Source: Klebsiella sp. RHBSTW-00484
GTDB lineage: Bacteria; Pseudomonadota; Gammaproteobacteria; Enterobacterales; Enterobacteriaceae
NCBI RefSeq assembly: GCF_013705725.1
Contig: NZ_CP055481.1
Coordinates: 5,022,001-5,086,000 of the forward strand
Direction of reading: 5' to 3'
DNA: 64,000 nt
Part shown: positions 9,181 to 19,360 of the stretch, piece by piece
How positions within the stretch are numbered: the first letter of the stretch is position 1
Layout: each line of letters opens with the position of its first letter
Notes under the pieces: generated by a model
Told to the model about the DNA's origin: nothing
Seen by the model: the letters and a program-made list of their open reading frames with translations, nothing else
The model's database searches: none
Position numbers and translations under genes: made by a program

Positions 9181-11571
9181 ATGGCAGAAACAAAATCTCA
9201 ACAATCACGGCTACTCGTGACGCTGACAGCTCTTTTTGCAGCGTTCTGTGGCTTGTATCTTTTAGTGGGCGGAGCCTGGCTGGTCGCGATTGGCGGCTCA
9301 TGGTACTACCCTATCGCCGGTCTGGTGATGCTGGGCGTCACCGTCATGCTCTTGCGCGGCAAGCGTTCTGCGCTTTGGCTTTATGCCGCGCTGCTGCTTG
9401 CCACTATGATCTGGGGAGTATGGGAAGTTGGTTTCGATTTCTGGGCGCTGACGCCTCGTAGCGACATCCTGGTCTTCTTCGGCATCTGGCTTATTTTGCC
9501 TTTTGTCTGGCGTCGTCTGCCGATCCCATCTGGTGGTGCGGTTACCGGATTGGTTATCGCTCTGCTTATCAGTGGTGGTATTCTGACCTGGGCTGGTTTC
9601 AACGACCCGCAGGAAGTCAACGGCACGCTGAGCGCCGATGCCGCGCCTACCGCGCCAATTTCTACCGTTGCTGACAGCGACTGGCCAGCATATGGCCGTA
9701 ATCAGGAAGGCCAACGCTACTCACCGCTGAAGCAGATTAATGCTGACAACGTGAAGGATCTGAAAGAGGCCTGGGTCTTCCGCACTGGCGATCTCAAGCA
9801 ACCTAACGATCCGGGTGAAATCACTAATGAAGTGACGCCGATTAAGGTTGGCGACACCCTCTATCTGTGTACTGCCCACCAGCGTTTGTTCGCGCTTGAT
9901 GCTGCGACGGGTAAAGAGAAATGGCACTTCGATCCGCAGCTTAACTCGGATCCGTCCTTCCAGCACGTGACCTGCCGCGGTGTCTCTTATCACGAAGCCA
10001 AAGCGGATAATGCACCGGCGGATGTGGTTGCAGATTGCCCGCGCCGTATCATTCTACCGGTCAACGATGGTCGCCTGCTCGCTATCAACGCCGACAACGG
10101 TAAGCTATGTGAATCCTTTGCCAACAAAGGCATCCTCAACTTGCAAACCAATATGCCGGTCACCACTCCAGGCATGTATGAACCCACTTCACCGCCGATT
10201 ATTACCGATACAACTATCGTTATCGCCGGAGCCGTCACTGATAACTTCTCAACCCGCGAACCGTCTGGCGTTATTCGTGGTTTTGATGTCAATACCGGTA
10301 AACTGCTGTGGGCGTTCGATCCGGGCGCGAAAGATCCGAATGCTATCCCGAATGATGAACATCATTTCACACTCAATTCACCAAACTCCTGGGCGCCAGC
10401 TGCCTACGACGCGAAGCTGGACCTGGTCTATCTGCCCATGGGCGTGACCACCCCAGATATCTGGGGCGGCAACCGTACGCCAGAGCAGGAACGCTATGCC
10501 AGTTCCATCGTGGCGCTGAATGCGACAACCGGGAAACTGGTGTGGAGCTATCAGACCGTTCATCACGACCTGTGGGATATGGATATGCCGTCACAGCCGA
10601 CGCTGGCGGATATCGATGTTAACGGCAAAACCGTTCCGGTTATCTACGCCCCGGCGAAAACCGGCAACATTTTTGTCCTCGACCGTCGTACTGGCGAACT
10701 GGTTGTCCCGGCGCCAGAAAAACCGGTCCCACAAGGTGCAGCCAAAGGTGATTACGTCTCGAAAACTCAGCCGTTCTCCGATCTGAGTTTCCGACCGAAG
10801 AAAGATCTGACCGGTGCCGATATGTGGGGCGCCACCATGTTCGACCAACTGGTGTGCCGCGTTATTTTCCATAAATTGCGCTATGAAGGTATTTTCACAC
10901 CGCCATCAGAGCAAGGTACGCTAGTCTTCCCAGGCAACTTAGGGATGTTCGAATGGGGCGGCATCTCCGTCGATCCAAATCGTCAGGTAGCAATTGCTAA
11001 CCCAATGGCGCTGCCGTTTGTGTCAAAACTGATCCCTCGCGGCCCCGGTAATCCGATGGAGCAGCCGAAGGACGCCAAAGGTTCTGGTACCGAAGCCGGT
11101 ATTCAGCCGCAGTACGGCGTCCCTTACGGCGTTACGCTAAATCCGTTCCTGTCGCCGTTTGGCCTGCCGTGCAAACAGCCAGCCTGGGGCTATATCTCCG
11201 CGCTGGATCTGAAAACCAACGAAGTGGTATGGAAAAAACGCATCGGTACACCGCAGGATAGCCTGCCGTTCCCGATGCCAATTAAGCTGCCGTTCACGAT
11301 GGGTATGCCGATGCTGGGCGGCCCAATTTCCACAGCGGGTAATGTGCTGTTTATTGGTGCAACTGCGGATAACTATCTGCGCGCATATAATATGAGCAAC
11401 GGTGAGAAACTATGGCAGGCACGCTTGCCAGCAGGTGGTCAGGCGACGCCGATGACCTATGAAGTGAATGGCAAACAGTATGTTGTCATCTCCGCAGGCG
11501 GTCACGGTTCGTTTGGCACGAAGATGGGCGACTATATCGTTGCTTACGCTTTGCCTGACGACGCGAAGTAA
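9181..11571 (+). CDS. gcd: Membrane-bound PQQ-dependent glucose dehydrogenase
   Basis: A 796-residue quinoprotein that oxidises glucose to gluconolactone on the periplasmic face and passes electrons to ubiquinone. Five N-terminal TM helices (residues about 12-140) are followed by the eight-bladed PQQ propeller, which starts near DWPAYGRNQEGQRYSPL and contains WSYQTVHHDLWDMDMPSQP and the C-terminal GGHGSFGTKMGDYIVAYALP. Length and motifs match E. coli Gcd throughout. Whether the host makes PQQ cannot be told from this window; many enterics need it supplied. A strong rho-independent terminator follows and a perfect CRP site precedes it. Confidence 0.96.
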   Translation: MAETKSQQSRLLVTLTALFAAFCGLYLLVGGAWLVAIGGSWYYPIAGLVMLGVTVMLLRGKRSALWLYAALLLATMIWGVWEVGFDFWALTPRSDILVFFGIWLILPFVWRRLPIPSGGAVTGLVIALLISGGILTWAGFNDPQEVNGTLSADAAPTAPISTVADSDWPAYGRNQEGQRYSPLKQINADNVKDLKEAWVFRTGDLKQPNDPGEITNEVTPIKVGDTLYLCTAHQRLFALDAATGKEKWHFDPQLNSDPSFQHVTCRGVSYHEAKADNAPADVVADCPRRIILPVNDGRLLAINADNGKLCESFANKGILNLQTNMPVTTPGMYEPTSPPIITDTTIVIAGAVTDNFSTREPSGVIRGFDVNTGKLLWAFDPGAKDPNAIPNDEHHFTLNSPNSWAPAAYDAKLDLVYLPMGVTTPDIWGGNRTPEQERYASSIVALNATTGKLVWSYQTVHHDLWDMDMPSQPTLADIDVNGKTVPVIYAPAKTGNIFVLDRRTGELVVPAPEKPVPQGAAKGDYVSKTQPFSDLSFRPKKDLTGADMWGATMFDQLVCRVIFHKLRYEGIFTPPSEQGTLVFPGNLGMFEWGGISVDPNRQVAIANPMALPFVSKLIPRGPGNPMEQPKDAKGSGTEAGIQPQYGVPYGVTLNPFLSPFGLPCKQPAWGYISALDLKTNEVVWKKRIGTPQDSLPFPMPIKLPFTMGMPMLGGPISTAGNVLFIGATADNYLRAYNMSNGEKLWQARLPAGGQATPMTYEVNGKQYVVISAGGHGSFGTKMGDYIVAYALPDDAK

Positions 11572-11577
11572 AAACAG

Positions 11578-11606
11578 AAGGCCCGGAAATCGGGCCTTTT
11601 CTTTAT
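11578..11606 (+). terminator. Rho-independent terminator of gcd
   Basis: AAGGCCCG-gaaat-CGGGCCTT forms an 8-bp stem followed by a T-rich tract (TTTCTTTA), 6 bp after the gcd stop codon. Confidence 0.88.
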
Positions 11607-11659
11607 GATTCAAATCAAGCTCTTTGACCTGGTCATTAAGGTTGCTTCAGGAATAACAT

Positions 11660-13258
11660 TTACACCGTAAACCCAAGCATCATCCCCGTATCTTCATGCT
11701 CCAGCAGATGACAGTGCGCCATATAGGCATGCTCTTTCGGTGCATCATGGTCAAATTTCACCAGCACTTCACTGACGTCGCCCTCTACCCGTACGGTATC
11801 TTTCCAGCCGCTACGATGCGCTACCGGTGCTTTGCCGTTTTCCGATAAAATACGGAACTGAGTACCGTGTATATGGAACGGGTGGAGCATCATGTCGCCT
11901 TTACCGGAAATAACCCACCGTTCATATTGCCCTTTTGTCGCAGCAAACATGGGAACATTCATATCAAATGCTTTTCCATTAATCCGGTTAGCATTATGGA
12001 AATCAAAGCCTTTATCGCTGTGCTTCATTTGCGCCATACCGCCATGATTCATCTGGCTCATGTCACCGTGGTTCATATTATTCATATTTCCCATCGCACC
12101 ATGATTCATCATCCCATGGTCCATTCCGGACATCGCCTGGTCGCCATATTTTTGCATCAGCGCCTGCATGCCCATCATATCAAGCATCGGATCCATAGAG
12201 AGCTGTAGCGTACGTTGGGTTAGCCCTTGCAGAGAGGGTAGCGCTGGCATCGCGGCCAGAACATCTGGCAGCTTGCCGGAGGCCTGAATTGTCAGTGGTT
12301 GCACGCGCAATACCGGCTGCGGCTTGTCGAACGGGGTAATTGCCATTCCCATCTGGTTCACCGGCAGCGTTATCAGATCAAAAGGTTTACCGTCTGTCGT
12401 ATCCACCAGGACTTCAAAACGCTCCCCCATTAACACCGGTAGCTCATTAAGTTTCACAGGTTCAGCCAGCAGGCCGCCATCACTGGCTACTACGTACATG
12501 GGCCGATTATCACTGGTTGAGAAATTCAAAGAGCGGGCATTGCAGCCGTTAAGCAGACGCAAACGCAGCCATCCGCGAGGCGCAGCATGCTCGGGGTAAA
12601 GCGATCCATTAGTCAACAGCGTATCGCCAAACCAGCCAACGGCTGCACTCATGATGTCGAGCTGATAATCAATCTCTCCCGCTGGGGTAAATTTCTTATC
12701 CTGTACAATCACCGGTACATCATCGATTCCCCACTGCTTTGGCAGCAACAGCTTTTCGATCTCCTTATCGGAAATCAGTACCAATCCAGCCAGTCCCATC
12801 GCAACCTGACGCCCCGTTTTCCCATGTTGGTGCGGGTGGAACCAGCAGGTTGCCGCTCGCTGTGTGGGAGTAAAACTCACCGTGCGCGAGCCACCAGGCG
12901 CAATCACTCCCTGTGGGCCTCCATCGACCTCGCCGGAAACTTCCAGACCATGCCAGTGTACGGTAGTCTCCTCTGCAAGGCGGTTATGGATATCAACAGT
13001 TGTCGTTTCTCCCTGCTTAAGCTGTAGCGCGGGCCCCAATAAATTGCCGTTATAGCCCCAGGTGGTAGCCAGGTGAGAACCGAATTGTGTTTTGCCTGCC
13101 TGGATAGTTAAGGTGATGCGATTACGTGCGTCGGCAGTCAGCAGCTCCGGTATAGGCAATACTGGACGACTGGCAGCAAAAACCGAGCGACTCCATAGCG
13201 GCAAGGCACTGGCCACGCTGACCGCAGCGGTTAATTTGAGAAATTCACGACGTTGCAT
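11660..13258 (-). CDS. cueO: Multicopper oxidase CueO (cuprous oxidase)
   Basis: A 532-residue periplasmic laccase-like oxidase that converts Cu(I) to less toxic Cu(II). It begins with a Tat signal ([20 protein letters not shown]). Copper-site motifs HWHG, HPHQHG, HPFHIHG and the C-terminal [13 protein letters not shown] with the type-1 ligands are all present. A Met/His-rich insert of about 50 residues ([18 protein letters not shown] and flanks) near residues 375-420 is the extra copper-binding region characteristic of CueO. I start at the Tat signal rather than 45 codons upstream, because that extension runs through the promoter. Expression should be CueR-controlled (see the promoter entry). 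Confidence 0.96.
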   Translation of the reverse strand: MQRREFLKLTAAVSVASALPLWSRSVFAASRPVLPIPELLTADARNRITLTIQAGKTQFGSHLATTWGYNGNLLGPALQLKQGETTTVDIHNRLAEETTVHWHGLEVSGEVDGGPQGVIAPGGSRTVSFTPTQRAATCWFHPHQHGKTGRQVAMGLAGLVLISDKEIEKLLLPKQWGIDDVPVIVQDKKFTPAGEIDYQLDIMSAAVGWFGDTLLTNGSLYPEHAAPRGWLRLRLLNGCNARSLNFSTSDNRPMYVVASDGGLLAEPVKLNELPVLMGERFEVLVDTTDGKPFDLITLPVNQMGMAITPFDKPQPVLRVQPLTIQASGKLPDVLAAMPALPSLQGLTQRTLQLSMDPMLDMMGMQALMQKYGDQAMSGMDHGMMNHGAMGNMNNMNHGDMSQMNHGGMAQMKHSDKGFDFHNANRINGKAFDMNVPMFAATKGQYERWVISGKGDMMLHPFHIHGTQFRILSENGKAPVAHRSGWKDTVRVEGDVSEVLVKFDHDAPKEHAYMAHCHLLEHEDTGMMLGFTV

Positions 13259-13293
13259 TTTCACATCCTTTTTATTCTGCTGGCGAATATTTG

Positions 13294-13324
13294 AGCTTAA
13301 ACCTTCCACCAACGGGAAGGTCAA
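13294..13324 (-). promoter_or_regulatory. CueR-type promoter of cueO
   Basis: On the minus strand TTGACC (-35) and TAAGCT (-10) are separated by 19 bp. That over-long spacer contains the dyad ACCTTCC-N7-GGAAGGT (13301-13321). This is the hallmark of MerR-family copper-responsive promoters, placed 36-66 bp upstream of the cueO start. Confidence 0.82.
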
Positions 13325-13404
13325 GCAGAAGAGTAAGAATAAAGCTCGGCGTAGTGTAAAGAAGTATGCTAACGTTGTTTGTCCGTGATTCAATGGTAGA
13401 GAAA

Positions 13405-13752
13405 ATGAAGACGCTTTTCAGAACAATAGTGCTTGGCAGCCTGCTTACTCTATCCGCCAATAGCTATGCATTAAGCGAGTCCGAAGCGGAAGATATGGCT
13501 GATTTAACAGCAGTATTTGTCTTTCTGAAAAATGACTGTGGTTATCAAAATTTACCAAACACTCAAATCCGCCGCGCGCTGGTCTTCTTTGCTCAGCAAA
13601 ACCAGTGGGATTTAAGCAATTACGATAGCTTCAATATGAAAGCGCTGGGCGAAGATAGCTACCGCGATCTCAGTGGAATTAAAATCCCGACGACAAAAAA
13701 ATGTAAAGCACTGGCGCGTGACTCACTCAGCCTGCTTGCGTATGTGAAATAA
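13405..13752 (+). CDS. yacC: YacC, small exported protein (PulS/OutS-like)
   Basis: A 115-residue protein with a signal peptide ending at SANSYA. The mature domain ([21 protein letters not shown]) carries two cysteines (NDCGY and KKCKAL) that could pair in the periplasm. It is essentially the E. coli YacC sequence, a member of the pilotin-like PulS/OutS family that helps secretins reach the outer membrane; a dedicated secretin partner is not encoded here. The start at 13405 was chosen because it gives a clean signal peptide and the family length. The frame opens 13 codons earlier without support. Confidence 0.88.
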   Translation: MKTLFRTIVLGSLLTLSANSYALSESEAEDMADLTAVFVFLKNDCGYQNLPNTQIRRALVFFAQQNQWDLSNYDSFNMKALGEDSYRDLSGIKIPTTKKCKALARDSLSLLAYVK

Positions 13753-13977
13753 GTATCTCAATTCATATTCTAAAATAGGTGACCGTGCTAATACGCACGG
13801 CCACAATATCTCATTTAAGTAACTATTCATCTAACAACCTTAATTAATTTACCTTTCAACTTATTCACCACACCAATAACTCATTAATATTTTCATTTAA
13901 TAAAACTATAATCATCTTTTAAAAAAACCAAGAGTCTTTATTGCAATATTTTTTTTGCACACTATTATCGCTCGATA

Positions 13978-14427
13978 ATGACCTCTGATTACCAATGGAA
14001 TAAAATTTTGAACATATCCTTATTTACCCGTATAGCTCCTCTTGCCGTAATTTTATTGGTTGGCTGTAATTCAACGCAATCCCGACAGTCCTCAAGATTA
14101 ATGAAACCATTACCTGATGCGACATTAAGCCAACAACAAACGGAACAGCAGAGAATGGCAGAGGAACAAGCACGTATAGATGCTTGCCGCCAGGCACTGG
14201 AATCGTTGAAAGAAGTGAATCCAAAGCAGGCTGCGAAACTCGGTAATGATTTTACGGCCCTCATTAGCGCCGCGTCTCAATATAACTCTGTACGTAGTAA
14301 AGTTGCAGAACCCACAAAGCAGGGGATCGATTCGATGTATCAGTTCAAATCAATCAAGCTGTGCGCTGACATTGAAAAAGAACTGATAGATAGCCTTGTT
14401 AAACGTGGCGAAAATGTTCAACCATGA
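13978..14427 (+). CDS. Putative lipoprotein, partner of the downstream FKBP-like protein
   Basis: I do not recognise this 149-residue protein as a named family. It has a hydrophobic segment ending in a lipobox LVGC (Cys30), so it is probably an outer-membrane or inner-membrane lipoprotein with a short Gln-rich helical region (QQQTEQQRMAEEQARID). Its stop overlaps the next gene's ATG by 4 bp, so the two are coupled. The ATG at 13978 has no visible ribosome site. A TTG at 14008, preceded by TGGAAT, would give a more usual 20-residue signal peptide and may be the true start. The upstream 225 bp is very AT-rich with one small hairpin (CCGTGC-GCACGG at 13783-13800). It looks like an acquired pair inserted between yacC and speE. 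Confidence 0.7.
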   Translation: MTSDYQWNKILNISLFTRIAPLAVILLVGCNSTQSRQSSRLMKPLPDATLSQQQTEQQRMAEEQARIDACRQALESLKEVNPKQAAKLGNDFTALISAASQYNSVRSKVAEPTKQGIDSMYQFKSIKLCADIEKELIDSLVKRGENVQP

Positions 14428-16286
14428 ACAGGATAATGGCCTGGCGTTTCAAGGCGATACCGTTGGCAGCAGTGCTTGTGCTGGCGCTATCATCATCACC
14501 TGATGCATATGCAGAGAAAGACGCACTGATAAACGTCACGGCCAGTTCAAATAGTGACGATTCAGGTCCTGCTTTTTTGAACTATGCCAAAGAACAGCAG
14601 ACTCAGAAAAATAATGAGTCTGTTAAAGCCACTGAGGACAAAAACAATAATACGAAAACAACGAATAAAAAAAACATCAAGAAAACCAATGAAGCTTCCC
14701 GTCAGGCTGCAATAATTTCTCAAAAAGATAAAACCATCCGCCAACTCCGGCAGCAACTTGATGCTAAGTCAGCGGCAGTTGACTCTGTACCAGACAATCA
14801 AAAAGAGCTGACAGATAAAATTAATCAGCTTCAGGAAGAATTAACTGTTGCTGTAACAGAAAAACAAAAACTAATAGATAAAGAACGCTCTGTTGTCGCT
14901 GAAGAAAAAAAGAGCACATCAAAACTTGATGCTGCAGAAAATAAAATCCTGCAGCAAGAGCAAAGGCTGACTTCAGCAGAATCAGCAAAACAAAAGCTTG
15001 AGGTTCTGCTGACTGAAGTTACCACTGAAAAACAGGCGCTGGTAAAGAAACTTGCTGTTGCAGAAACAGAAAAGCAAAATACGGCAAAAAAATTCGCGAC
15101 TGCTATATCAGAGACACAAGCGCTCATGACAAAGCTCGCCGCTGAGACAAAAGAAAGACAAGTACTTGCAGAGAAATTAGCGACCTCAGCCCCGGATAAA
15201 CAAGCGTTCGCAACAAAACTGGCTGCGGCAGAGACATCCCAGCAGGCTTTGACAACGAAACTCGCGGCTGCGGACGCAGAGCAGCAAGCGCTGAAAGCGA
15301 AACTGGCCGCCGCTGAAACAGCCAGACAAGCTCTAACGACAAAACTCGCAGTAACAGATGCAGCACAGCAGGTGCTGAAAACTAAGCTGGACACCTCTGA
15401 AACTGCTCAGAAAGAGATGACAACTCAACTCACCACCAGTACAGCAGAAAAACAGGCGCTCACGGCAAAACTGGATTCATTGACCATCAGCAAACAGCAG
15501 TCAATTCGTGACGAGGACTCTTCTCGCCTTCAGGCTGAAAAAGATAAAGCCCTACTGCAAACCAGCTTAGATGAAATTAACCAGCTAAAGAGCAGGCTGG
15601 CTGATGCTGAGAATAAACCGGATAAGAAATCTACGACTATCGATCTTGCTAAAGAGCCCCAGCAGCAGGCTTACTCTATCGGTGTATCAATGGGTGATGA
15701 AGCGCTCAAGGTTTTGTCTACCCGAAATACTCAAGGCATAAATGTCGACAAAGACACCGTACTACAAGGGATTCTGGATACATTTTCAGGAAAAATTGCC
15801 ATTGATGAGAAAATCCGCAATAAAGCTTTGTTCGATGTTTCTAAAAAAGTCTTTCAAAATCTGAATAAGATCGAACAACAAACCGTGAGTGACGGGAAAA
15901 AATATCAGCAGAAGTTCGCTAAACAAAAAGGCGTTGTATTCAAAGATGGCGTCTACAGTCGGATTGATTATGCTGGCGAAGGCAGGATTCTCGACAGCGA
16001 TACCGTCACCGTAACTATCAAGGAAACGCTCACCGACGGAACCGTCATTAACGATATGGAAGCGGAAGGCAAAGTCTGGTCCCAGACGCTAAAATCCTAT
16101 CCTCCCATATTCCTCGGCCCCATAAAGCGCCTGGGAAATCATGGTTCGATTACGGTAGTGATCCCTCCAGACCTGGCTTACGGTAGTGAAGGCAGGCCAC
16201 CCAAAATCCCACCGGGAGCGACTATGATTTATTCGCTCAGAATCGTTGATGCTACTGCGGCGGAACCCCAGGCTAAAAAACCCTGA
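14424..16286 (+). CDS. Exported coiled-coil protein with C-terminal FKBP-type isomerase domains
   Basis: A 620-residue protein in three parts. A signal peptide covers about residues 1-30 (cleavage near DAYA). A long charged coiled coil (about 90-400) includes about ten copies of a degenerate 14-residue unit of the type KQALTTKLAAADAE. The C-terminal half matches an FKBP N-domain (QQAYSIGVSMGDEALKVLST, about 410-500) and FKBP domain (DGTVINDMEAEGKVW to VIPPDLAYGSEGRPPKIPPG, about 505-610). FkpA-like proteins are periplasmic prolyl isomerases and chaperones. Here the conserved IPxxLAYG and IPPxA are kept, but the VIPGW active-site stretch reads LGPIKRL, so isomerase activity may be weak. The coiled coil may act as a periplasmic spacer or oligomeriser. 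It is coupled by ATGA overlap to the lipoprotein gene. Confidence 0.82.
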   Translation: MNRIMAWRFKAIPLAAVLVLALSSSPDAYAEKDALINVTASSNSDDSGPAFLNYAKEQQTQKNNESVKATEDKNNNTKTTNKKNIKKTNEASRQAAIISQKDKTIRQLRQQLDAKSAAVDSVPDNQKELTDKINQLQEELTVAVTEKQKLIDKERSVVAEEKKSTSKLDAAENKILQQEQRLTSAESAKQKLEVLLTEVTTEKQALVKKLAVAETEKQNTAKKFATAISETQALMTKLAAETKERQVLAEKLATSAPDKQAFATKLAAAETSQQALTTKLAAADAEQQALKAKLAAAETARQALTTKLAVTDAAQQVLKTKLDTSETAQKEMTTQLTTSTAEKQALTAKLDSLTISKQQSIRDEDSSRLQAEKDKALLQTSLDEINQLKSRLADAENKPDKKSTTIDLAKEPQQQAYSIGVSMGDEALKVLSTRNTQGINVDKDTVLQGILDTFSGKIAIDEKIRNKALFDVSKKVFQNLNKIEQQTVSDGKKYQQKFAKQKGVVFKDGVYSRIDYAGEGRILDSDTVTVTIKETLTDGTVINDMEAEGKVWSQTLKSYPPIFLGPIKRLGNHGSITVVIPPDLAYGSEGRPPKIPPGATMIYSLRIVDATAAEPQAKKP

Positions 16287-16291
16287 TCCCG

Positions 16292-16314
16292 ACGCCTCCT
16301 GTTAGAGGAGGCGT
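16292..16314 (+). terminator. Terminator of the lipoprotein-FKBP pair
   Basis: ACGCCTCCT-gttag-AGGAGGCGT is a 9-bp GC-rich stem 5 bp after the stop codon, followed by a short pyrimidine run. Confidence 0.7.
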
Positions 16315-16453
16315 TTCCCCCATTTTCTGAATGGCAACATACGTCATACTTCATCTGCTGAAACATCCATCGTGCATCCTCATGTATAGTTGGCTATGAT
16401 GTTGCGCTCATTTTTTATGGGTGTAACAGATGTTAACAAAGGAGGATCTGCCT

Positions 16454-17317
16454 GTGGCCGATAACAATCTGTGGCATGAAACGTTGCACGACCATTTTGG
16501 TCAGTATTTCAGCGTTGATAACGTGCTGTATCATGAAAAAACCGATCATCAGGATTTGATCATTTTCGAAAACGCCGCCTTTGGCCGCGTGATGGCACTG
16601 GATGGCGTGGTGCAAACCACTGAACGCGATGAATTTATCTATCATGAAATGATGACCCATGTTCCTCTGATGGCCCACGGCCAGGCGGAACATGTGCTGA
16701 TTATTGGCGGCGGCGACGGCGCCATGCTGCGTGAGGTCTCCCGTCATCGCAATATCAAAACCATCACCATGGTGGAAATCGATGCTGGAGTCGTTTCATT
16801 CTGTCGTCAATATCTCCCTAACCACAACGCAGGCGCATATGACGATCCGCGTTTTACACTGGTTATTGATGATGGCGTCAATTTTGTTAATCAGACGACG
16901 CAAACGTTTGACGTTATTATCTCCGATTGCACCGATCCTATTGGTCCTGGTGAGAGCTTATTCACCTCCGCATTTTATGAAGGCTGTAAGCGTTGCCTGA
17001 ACCCTGGTGGGATCTTCGTTGCTCAGAACGGCGTCTGCTTCTTACAGCAAGATGAAGCTATCAGTAGCCACCGCAAGCTCAGCCATTACTTTAGCGATGT
17101 GAGCTTCTACCAGGCAGCGATTCCAACCTATTACGGCGGCATTATGACCTTCGCATGGGCCACGGATAACGAAGCCCTGCGCCACCTCTCCAGTGAAATC
17201 ATCCAGGCGCGCTTTCATAAATTGAATCTGAAGTGCCGTTATTACAATCCGGCAATTCATGCGGCGGCATTTGCTTTACCGCAATATCTACAGGATGCGC
17301 TGTCCACCGTTAAGTAA
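16454..17317 (+). CDS. speE: Spermidine synthase
   Basis: A 287-residue aminopropyltransferase transferring the aminopropyl group from decarboxylated S-adenosylmethionine to putrescine. The nucleotide-binding glycine loop [13 protein letters not shown], the acidic MVEIDAGVV, the catalytic-loop [13 protein letters not shown] and [14 protein letters not shown] are all typical. I place the start at the GTG at 16454, which has an AAAGGAGG ribosome site 8 bp upstream and reproduces the family's N-terminus and length. The in-frame ATG at 16430 would put that ribosome site inside the coding region. speD follows after 14 bp, forming the speED polyamine operon. Confidence 0.95.
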   Translation: MADNNLWHETLHDHFGQYFSVDNVLYHEKTDHQDLIIFENAAFGRVMALDGVVQTTERDEFIYHEMMTHVPLMAHGQAEHVLIIGGGDGAMLREVSRHRNIKTITMVEIDAGVVSFCRQYLPNHNAGAYDDPRFTLVIDDGVNFVNQTTQTFDVIISDCTDPIGPGESLFTSAFYEGCKRCLNPGGIFVAQNGVCFLQQDEAISSHRKLSHYFSDVSFYQAAIPTYYGGIMTFAWATDNEALRHLSSEIIQARFHKLNLKCRYYNPAIHAAAFALPQYLQDALSTVK

Positions 17318-17331
17318 GGGGGTGATCTAAA

Positions 17332-18126
17332 TTGAAAAAATTGAAGCTGCACGGCTTTAACAACTTGACCAAGAGCCTGAGTTTTTGCATTTATGATATC
17401 TGCTACGCGAAAACGGCAGAGGAGCGTGATGGTTACATCGCCTATATCGACGAACTCTATAATGCCAACCGTCTGACTGAAATTTTGTCAGAAACCTGTT
17501 CCATTATCGGCGCAAATATTCTTAACATCGCGCGTCAGGATTATGAGCCTCAGGGCGCAAGCGTAACGATACTGGTCAGCGAAGAGCCGATTGATCCGCA
17601 GCTTATCGATCAAACCGAACACCCGGGCCCGCTGCCGGAAACCGTTGTCGCGCACCTCGATAAAAGCCATATTTGCGTTCATACCTACCCGGAAAGCCAC
17701 CCTGAAGGTGGATTGTGTACCTTCCGTGCCGATATTGAAGTCTCCACCTGTGGGGTCATCTCGCCGCTAAAGGCCCTGAATTATCTGATTCATCAGCTTG
17801 AATCAGACATCGTCACCATCGATTATCGGGTTCGTGGTTTTACCCGCGATGTGAACGGCATGAAGCATTTCATCGATCATGAAATCAACTCCATTCAGAA
17901 TTTCATGTCTGACGATATTAAGTCCCTGTATGACATGGTGGACGTGAACGTTTATCAGGAAAATATCTTCCACACCAAGATGTTGCTTAAGGAATTCGAC
18001 CTTAAACACTATATGTTCCACACTAAACCGGAAGATTTAACAGAAGAAGAGCGCAAGGTCATTACCGACCAGCTTTGGAAAGAAATGCGCGAAATTTACT
18101 ACGCCAGAAATATTCCGACGGTATAA
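17332..18126 (+). CDS. speD: S-adenosylmethionine decarboxylase proenzyme
   Basis: A 264-residue class I AdoMetDC that makes the aminopropyl donor for SpeE. The self-cleavage site is seen as Lys111-Ser112 in [12 protein letters not shown]; Ser112 becomes the pyruvoyl group of the alpha chain. Cleavage yields beta (about 111 residues) and alpha subunits. The start codon is TTG (17332), with a GGGGGTGAT ribosome site upstream. Starting there gives the conserved [17 protein letters not shown]-terminus. It is downstream of speE and clearly cotranscribed. Confidence 0.96.
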   Translation: MKKLKLHGFNNLTKSLSFCIYDICYAKTAEERDGYIAYIDELYNANRLTEILSETCSIIGANILNIARQDYEPQGASVTILVSEEPIDPQLIDQTEHPGPLPETVVAHLDKSHICVHTYPESHPEGGLCTFRADIEVSTCGVISPLKALNYLIHQLESDIVTIDYRVRGFTRDVNGMKHFIDHEINSIQNFMSDDIKSLYDMVDVNVYQENIFHTKMLLKEFDLKHYMFHTKPEDLTEEERKVITDQLWKEMREIYYARNIPTV

Positions 18127-18156
18127 ATCTCTGACGGAGCAGGGAAGCTCCGCTTA

Positions 18157-19152
18157 TCAAATATTAACCTGCAGGTCTAACAAAACCGCCCTTGTTTCTT
18201 TATTTCCCTCAGTGACACGCAGCACCGCCTCGCCAAGTTGACGGCCGATCTCTTCATGATCGACGGTAAACATGCAGGTTGTCGATGACAGCTTTCCCGA
18301 GAAATCACTGCTCGCCGCAGCGCACAGCATTGATTTATCTGTCAGCCCACAATCAGGCAATGCCGCCAGATAATGGCTGGCCCCCATCAGAAGAAAATCG
18401 TTGATGAAGATAATAAAATCCGGTTTTTCAGCCTGACGCATAAACTGTCTGGCAGCCTCTTCACCAGACTGCTCGGTCACCGCGCCAAAAAAGATCAGTC
18501 CATCATCAGGTTGTTGACCCTGCAGATGTAACTCCTGTAAGCACCCATCAAGAAACTGCTGCCCGTGCATGCTGTCAGCGCCTAGCGTCGCAATAGCAAT
18601 ACGCTTTGCCCCCTGGCGCAATGCATAGCGGACGCACTGACGCCCCATTTCTTCATGATGAAAATCAACCCAATTAAAGTGACCGTTCAGCACCCGACTT
18701 TGTCCCATCGTGACGAAAGGAAACCGCAGATCGTTCAGCAGCAAAATACGCTCATCATCAATACGCGTATCCGTCAGGATGACCGCATCAGCACGGTTTT
18801 GCTCAATGATTTTTTGCAACAGCAGGTGCTCGCCCTGCCGGTCCGTGGTGATGTGGATAACCGGGTCAATACCGCTCTCTTTAAGACTGCATTGTAATCC
18901 TCTGGCAATACGCATAAAGAAAGATGCGGTATGAATATTTCCACCATCGGCGGCAGGCAGCAGCAACGCCACGACACCGACTTTACCGCTACGCAGATAG
19001 CGAGCGGAAGCGTTTGGCCGATACCCCAGTTTTTCCGCTGCCTCAAGGACCTTTTTACGCGTATGGCTACTGATATCGCTTTTGTTATTCAACGCTTTCG
19101 AGACCGTCGCTGTCGAAAGATTCAGAAACTCAGCCAGTTCTTTAATATTCAT
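18157..19152 (-). CDS. LacI-family transcriptional regulator
   Basis: A 331-residue LacI/GalR-type protein. The helix-turn-helix and hinge (MNIKELAEFLNLSTATVSKA, then a RPNASARYLRSG hinge) occupy residues 1-58. The periplasmic-binding-protein-like effector domain follows. It is divergent from the permease and alpha-galactosidase genes and separated from them by 360 bp containing a 22-bp near-palindrome, so it is the likely repressor of that cassette with an alpha-galactoside or galactose-like inducer. The inducer is inference from neighbours. It does not belong to the conserved E. coli order at this place. Confidence 0.85.
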   Translation of the reverse strand: MNIKELAEFLNLSTATVSKALNNKSDISSHTRKKVLEAAEKLGYRPNASARYLRSGKVGVVALLLPAADGGNIHTASFFMRIARGLQCSLKESGIDPVIHITTDRQGEHLLLQKIIEQNRADAVILTDTRIDDERILLLNDLRFPFVTMGQSRVLNGHFNWVDFHHEEMGRQCVRYALRQGAKRIAIATLGADSMHGQQFLDGCLQELHLQGQQPDDGLIFFGAVTEQSGEEAARQFMRQAEKPDFIIFINDFLLMGASHYLAALPDCGLTDKSMLCAAASSDFSGKLSSTTCMFTVDHEEIGRQLGEAVLRVTEGNKETRAVLLDLQVNI

Positions 19153-19254
19153 TTTTCTTTATGGACTAAATTGCTTCGGACAAGGATATTCTTGCCAATC
19201 TAAACCATTAATTTTCCGATGACAATAAAAAAGCGTTTTAACACGACATAATAA

Positions 19255-19270
19255 TGTTGCAGAGATCACA
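19255..19270. promoter_or_regulatory. Candidate CRP site upstream of the alpha-galactoside operon
   Basis: TGTTGCAGAGATCACA matches TGTGA-N6-TCACA in nine of ten positions. It lies in the 360-bp divergent gap between regulator and permease, as expected for a catabolite-controlled sugar operon. Footprinting would be needed to be certain. Confidence 0.5.
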
Positions 19271-19322
19271 TTTACGCAGACAAAACCATTGCCATCGATA
19301 TTTTTCAGATCTAGCATAAAAT

Positions 19323-19344
19323 AATACGAAATCGATTAAGTATT
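19323..19344. promoter_or_regulatory. Candidate operator for the LacI-family regulator
   Basis: A 22-bp palindrome centred on ATCGAT, with outer arms AATAC/GTATT and inner AATCGATT; only two symmetric positions fail to pair. The central-CG dyad is the usual shape of LacI-family operators. It sits between the candidate CRP site and the permease gene. Confidence 0.5.
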
Positions 19345-19360
19345 TTTATTATATATCTCT

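Noticed and set aside
14831..15394. 187-codon frame antisense to the coiled-coil gene, rich in Ala, Ser and Cys
   Set aside because: The apparent repeat pattern mirrors the 14-residue coiled-coil repeat on the plus strand; no ribosome site.
18127..18156. Hairpin CGGAGC/GCTCCG between speD and the LacI-type gene
   Set aside because: Six base pairs without a T-run; could help both transcripts stop but is too weak to list as a terminator.
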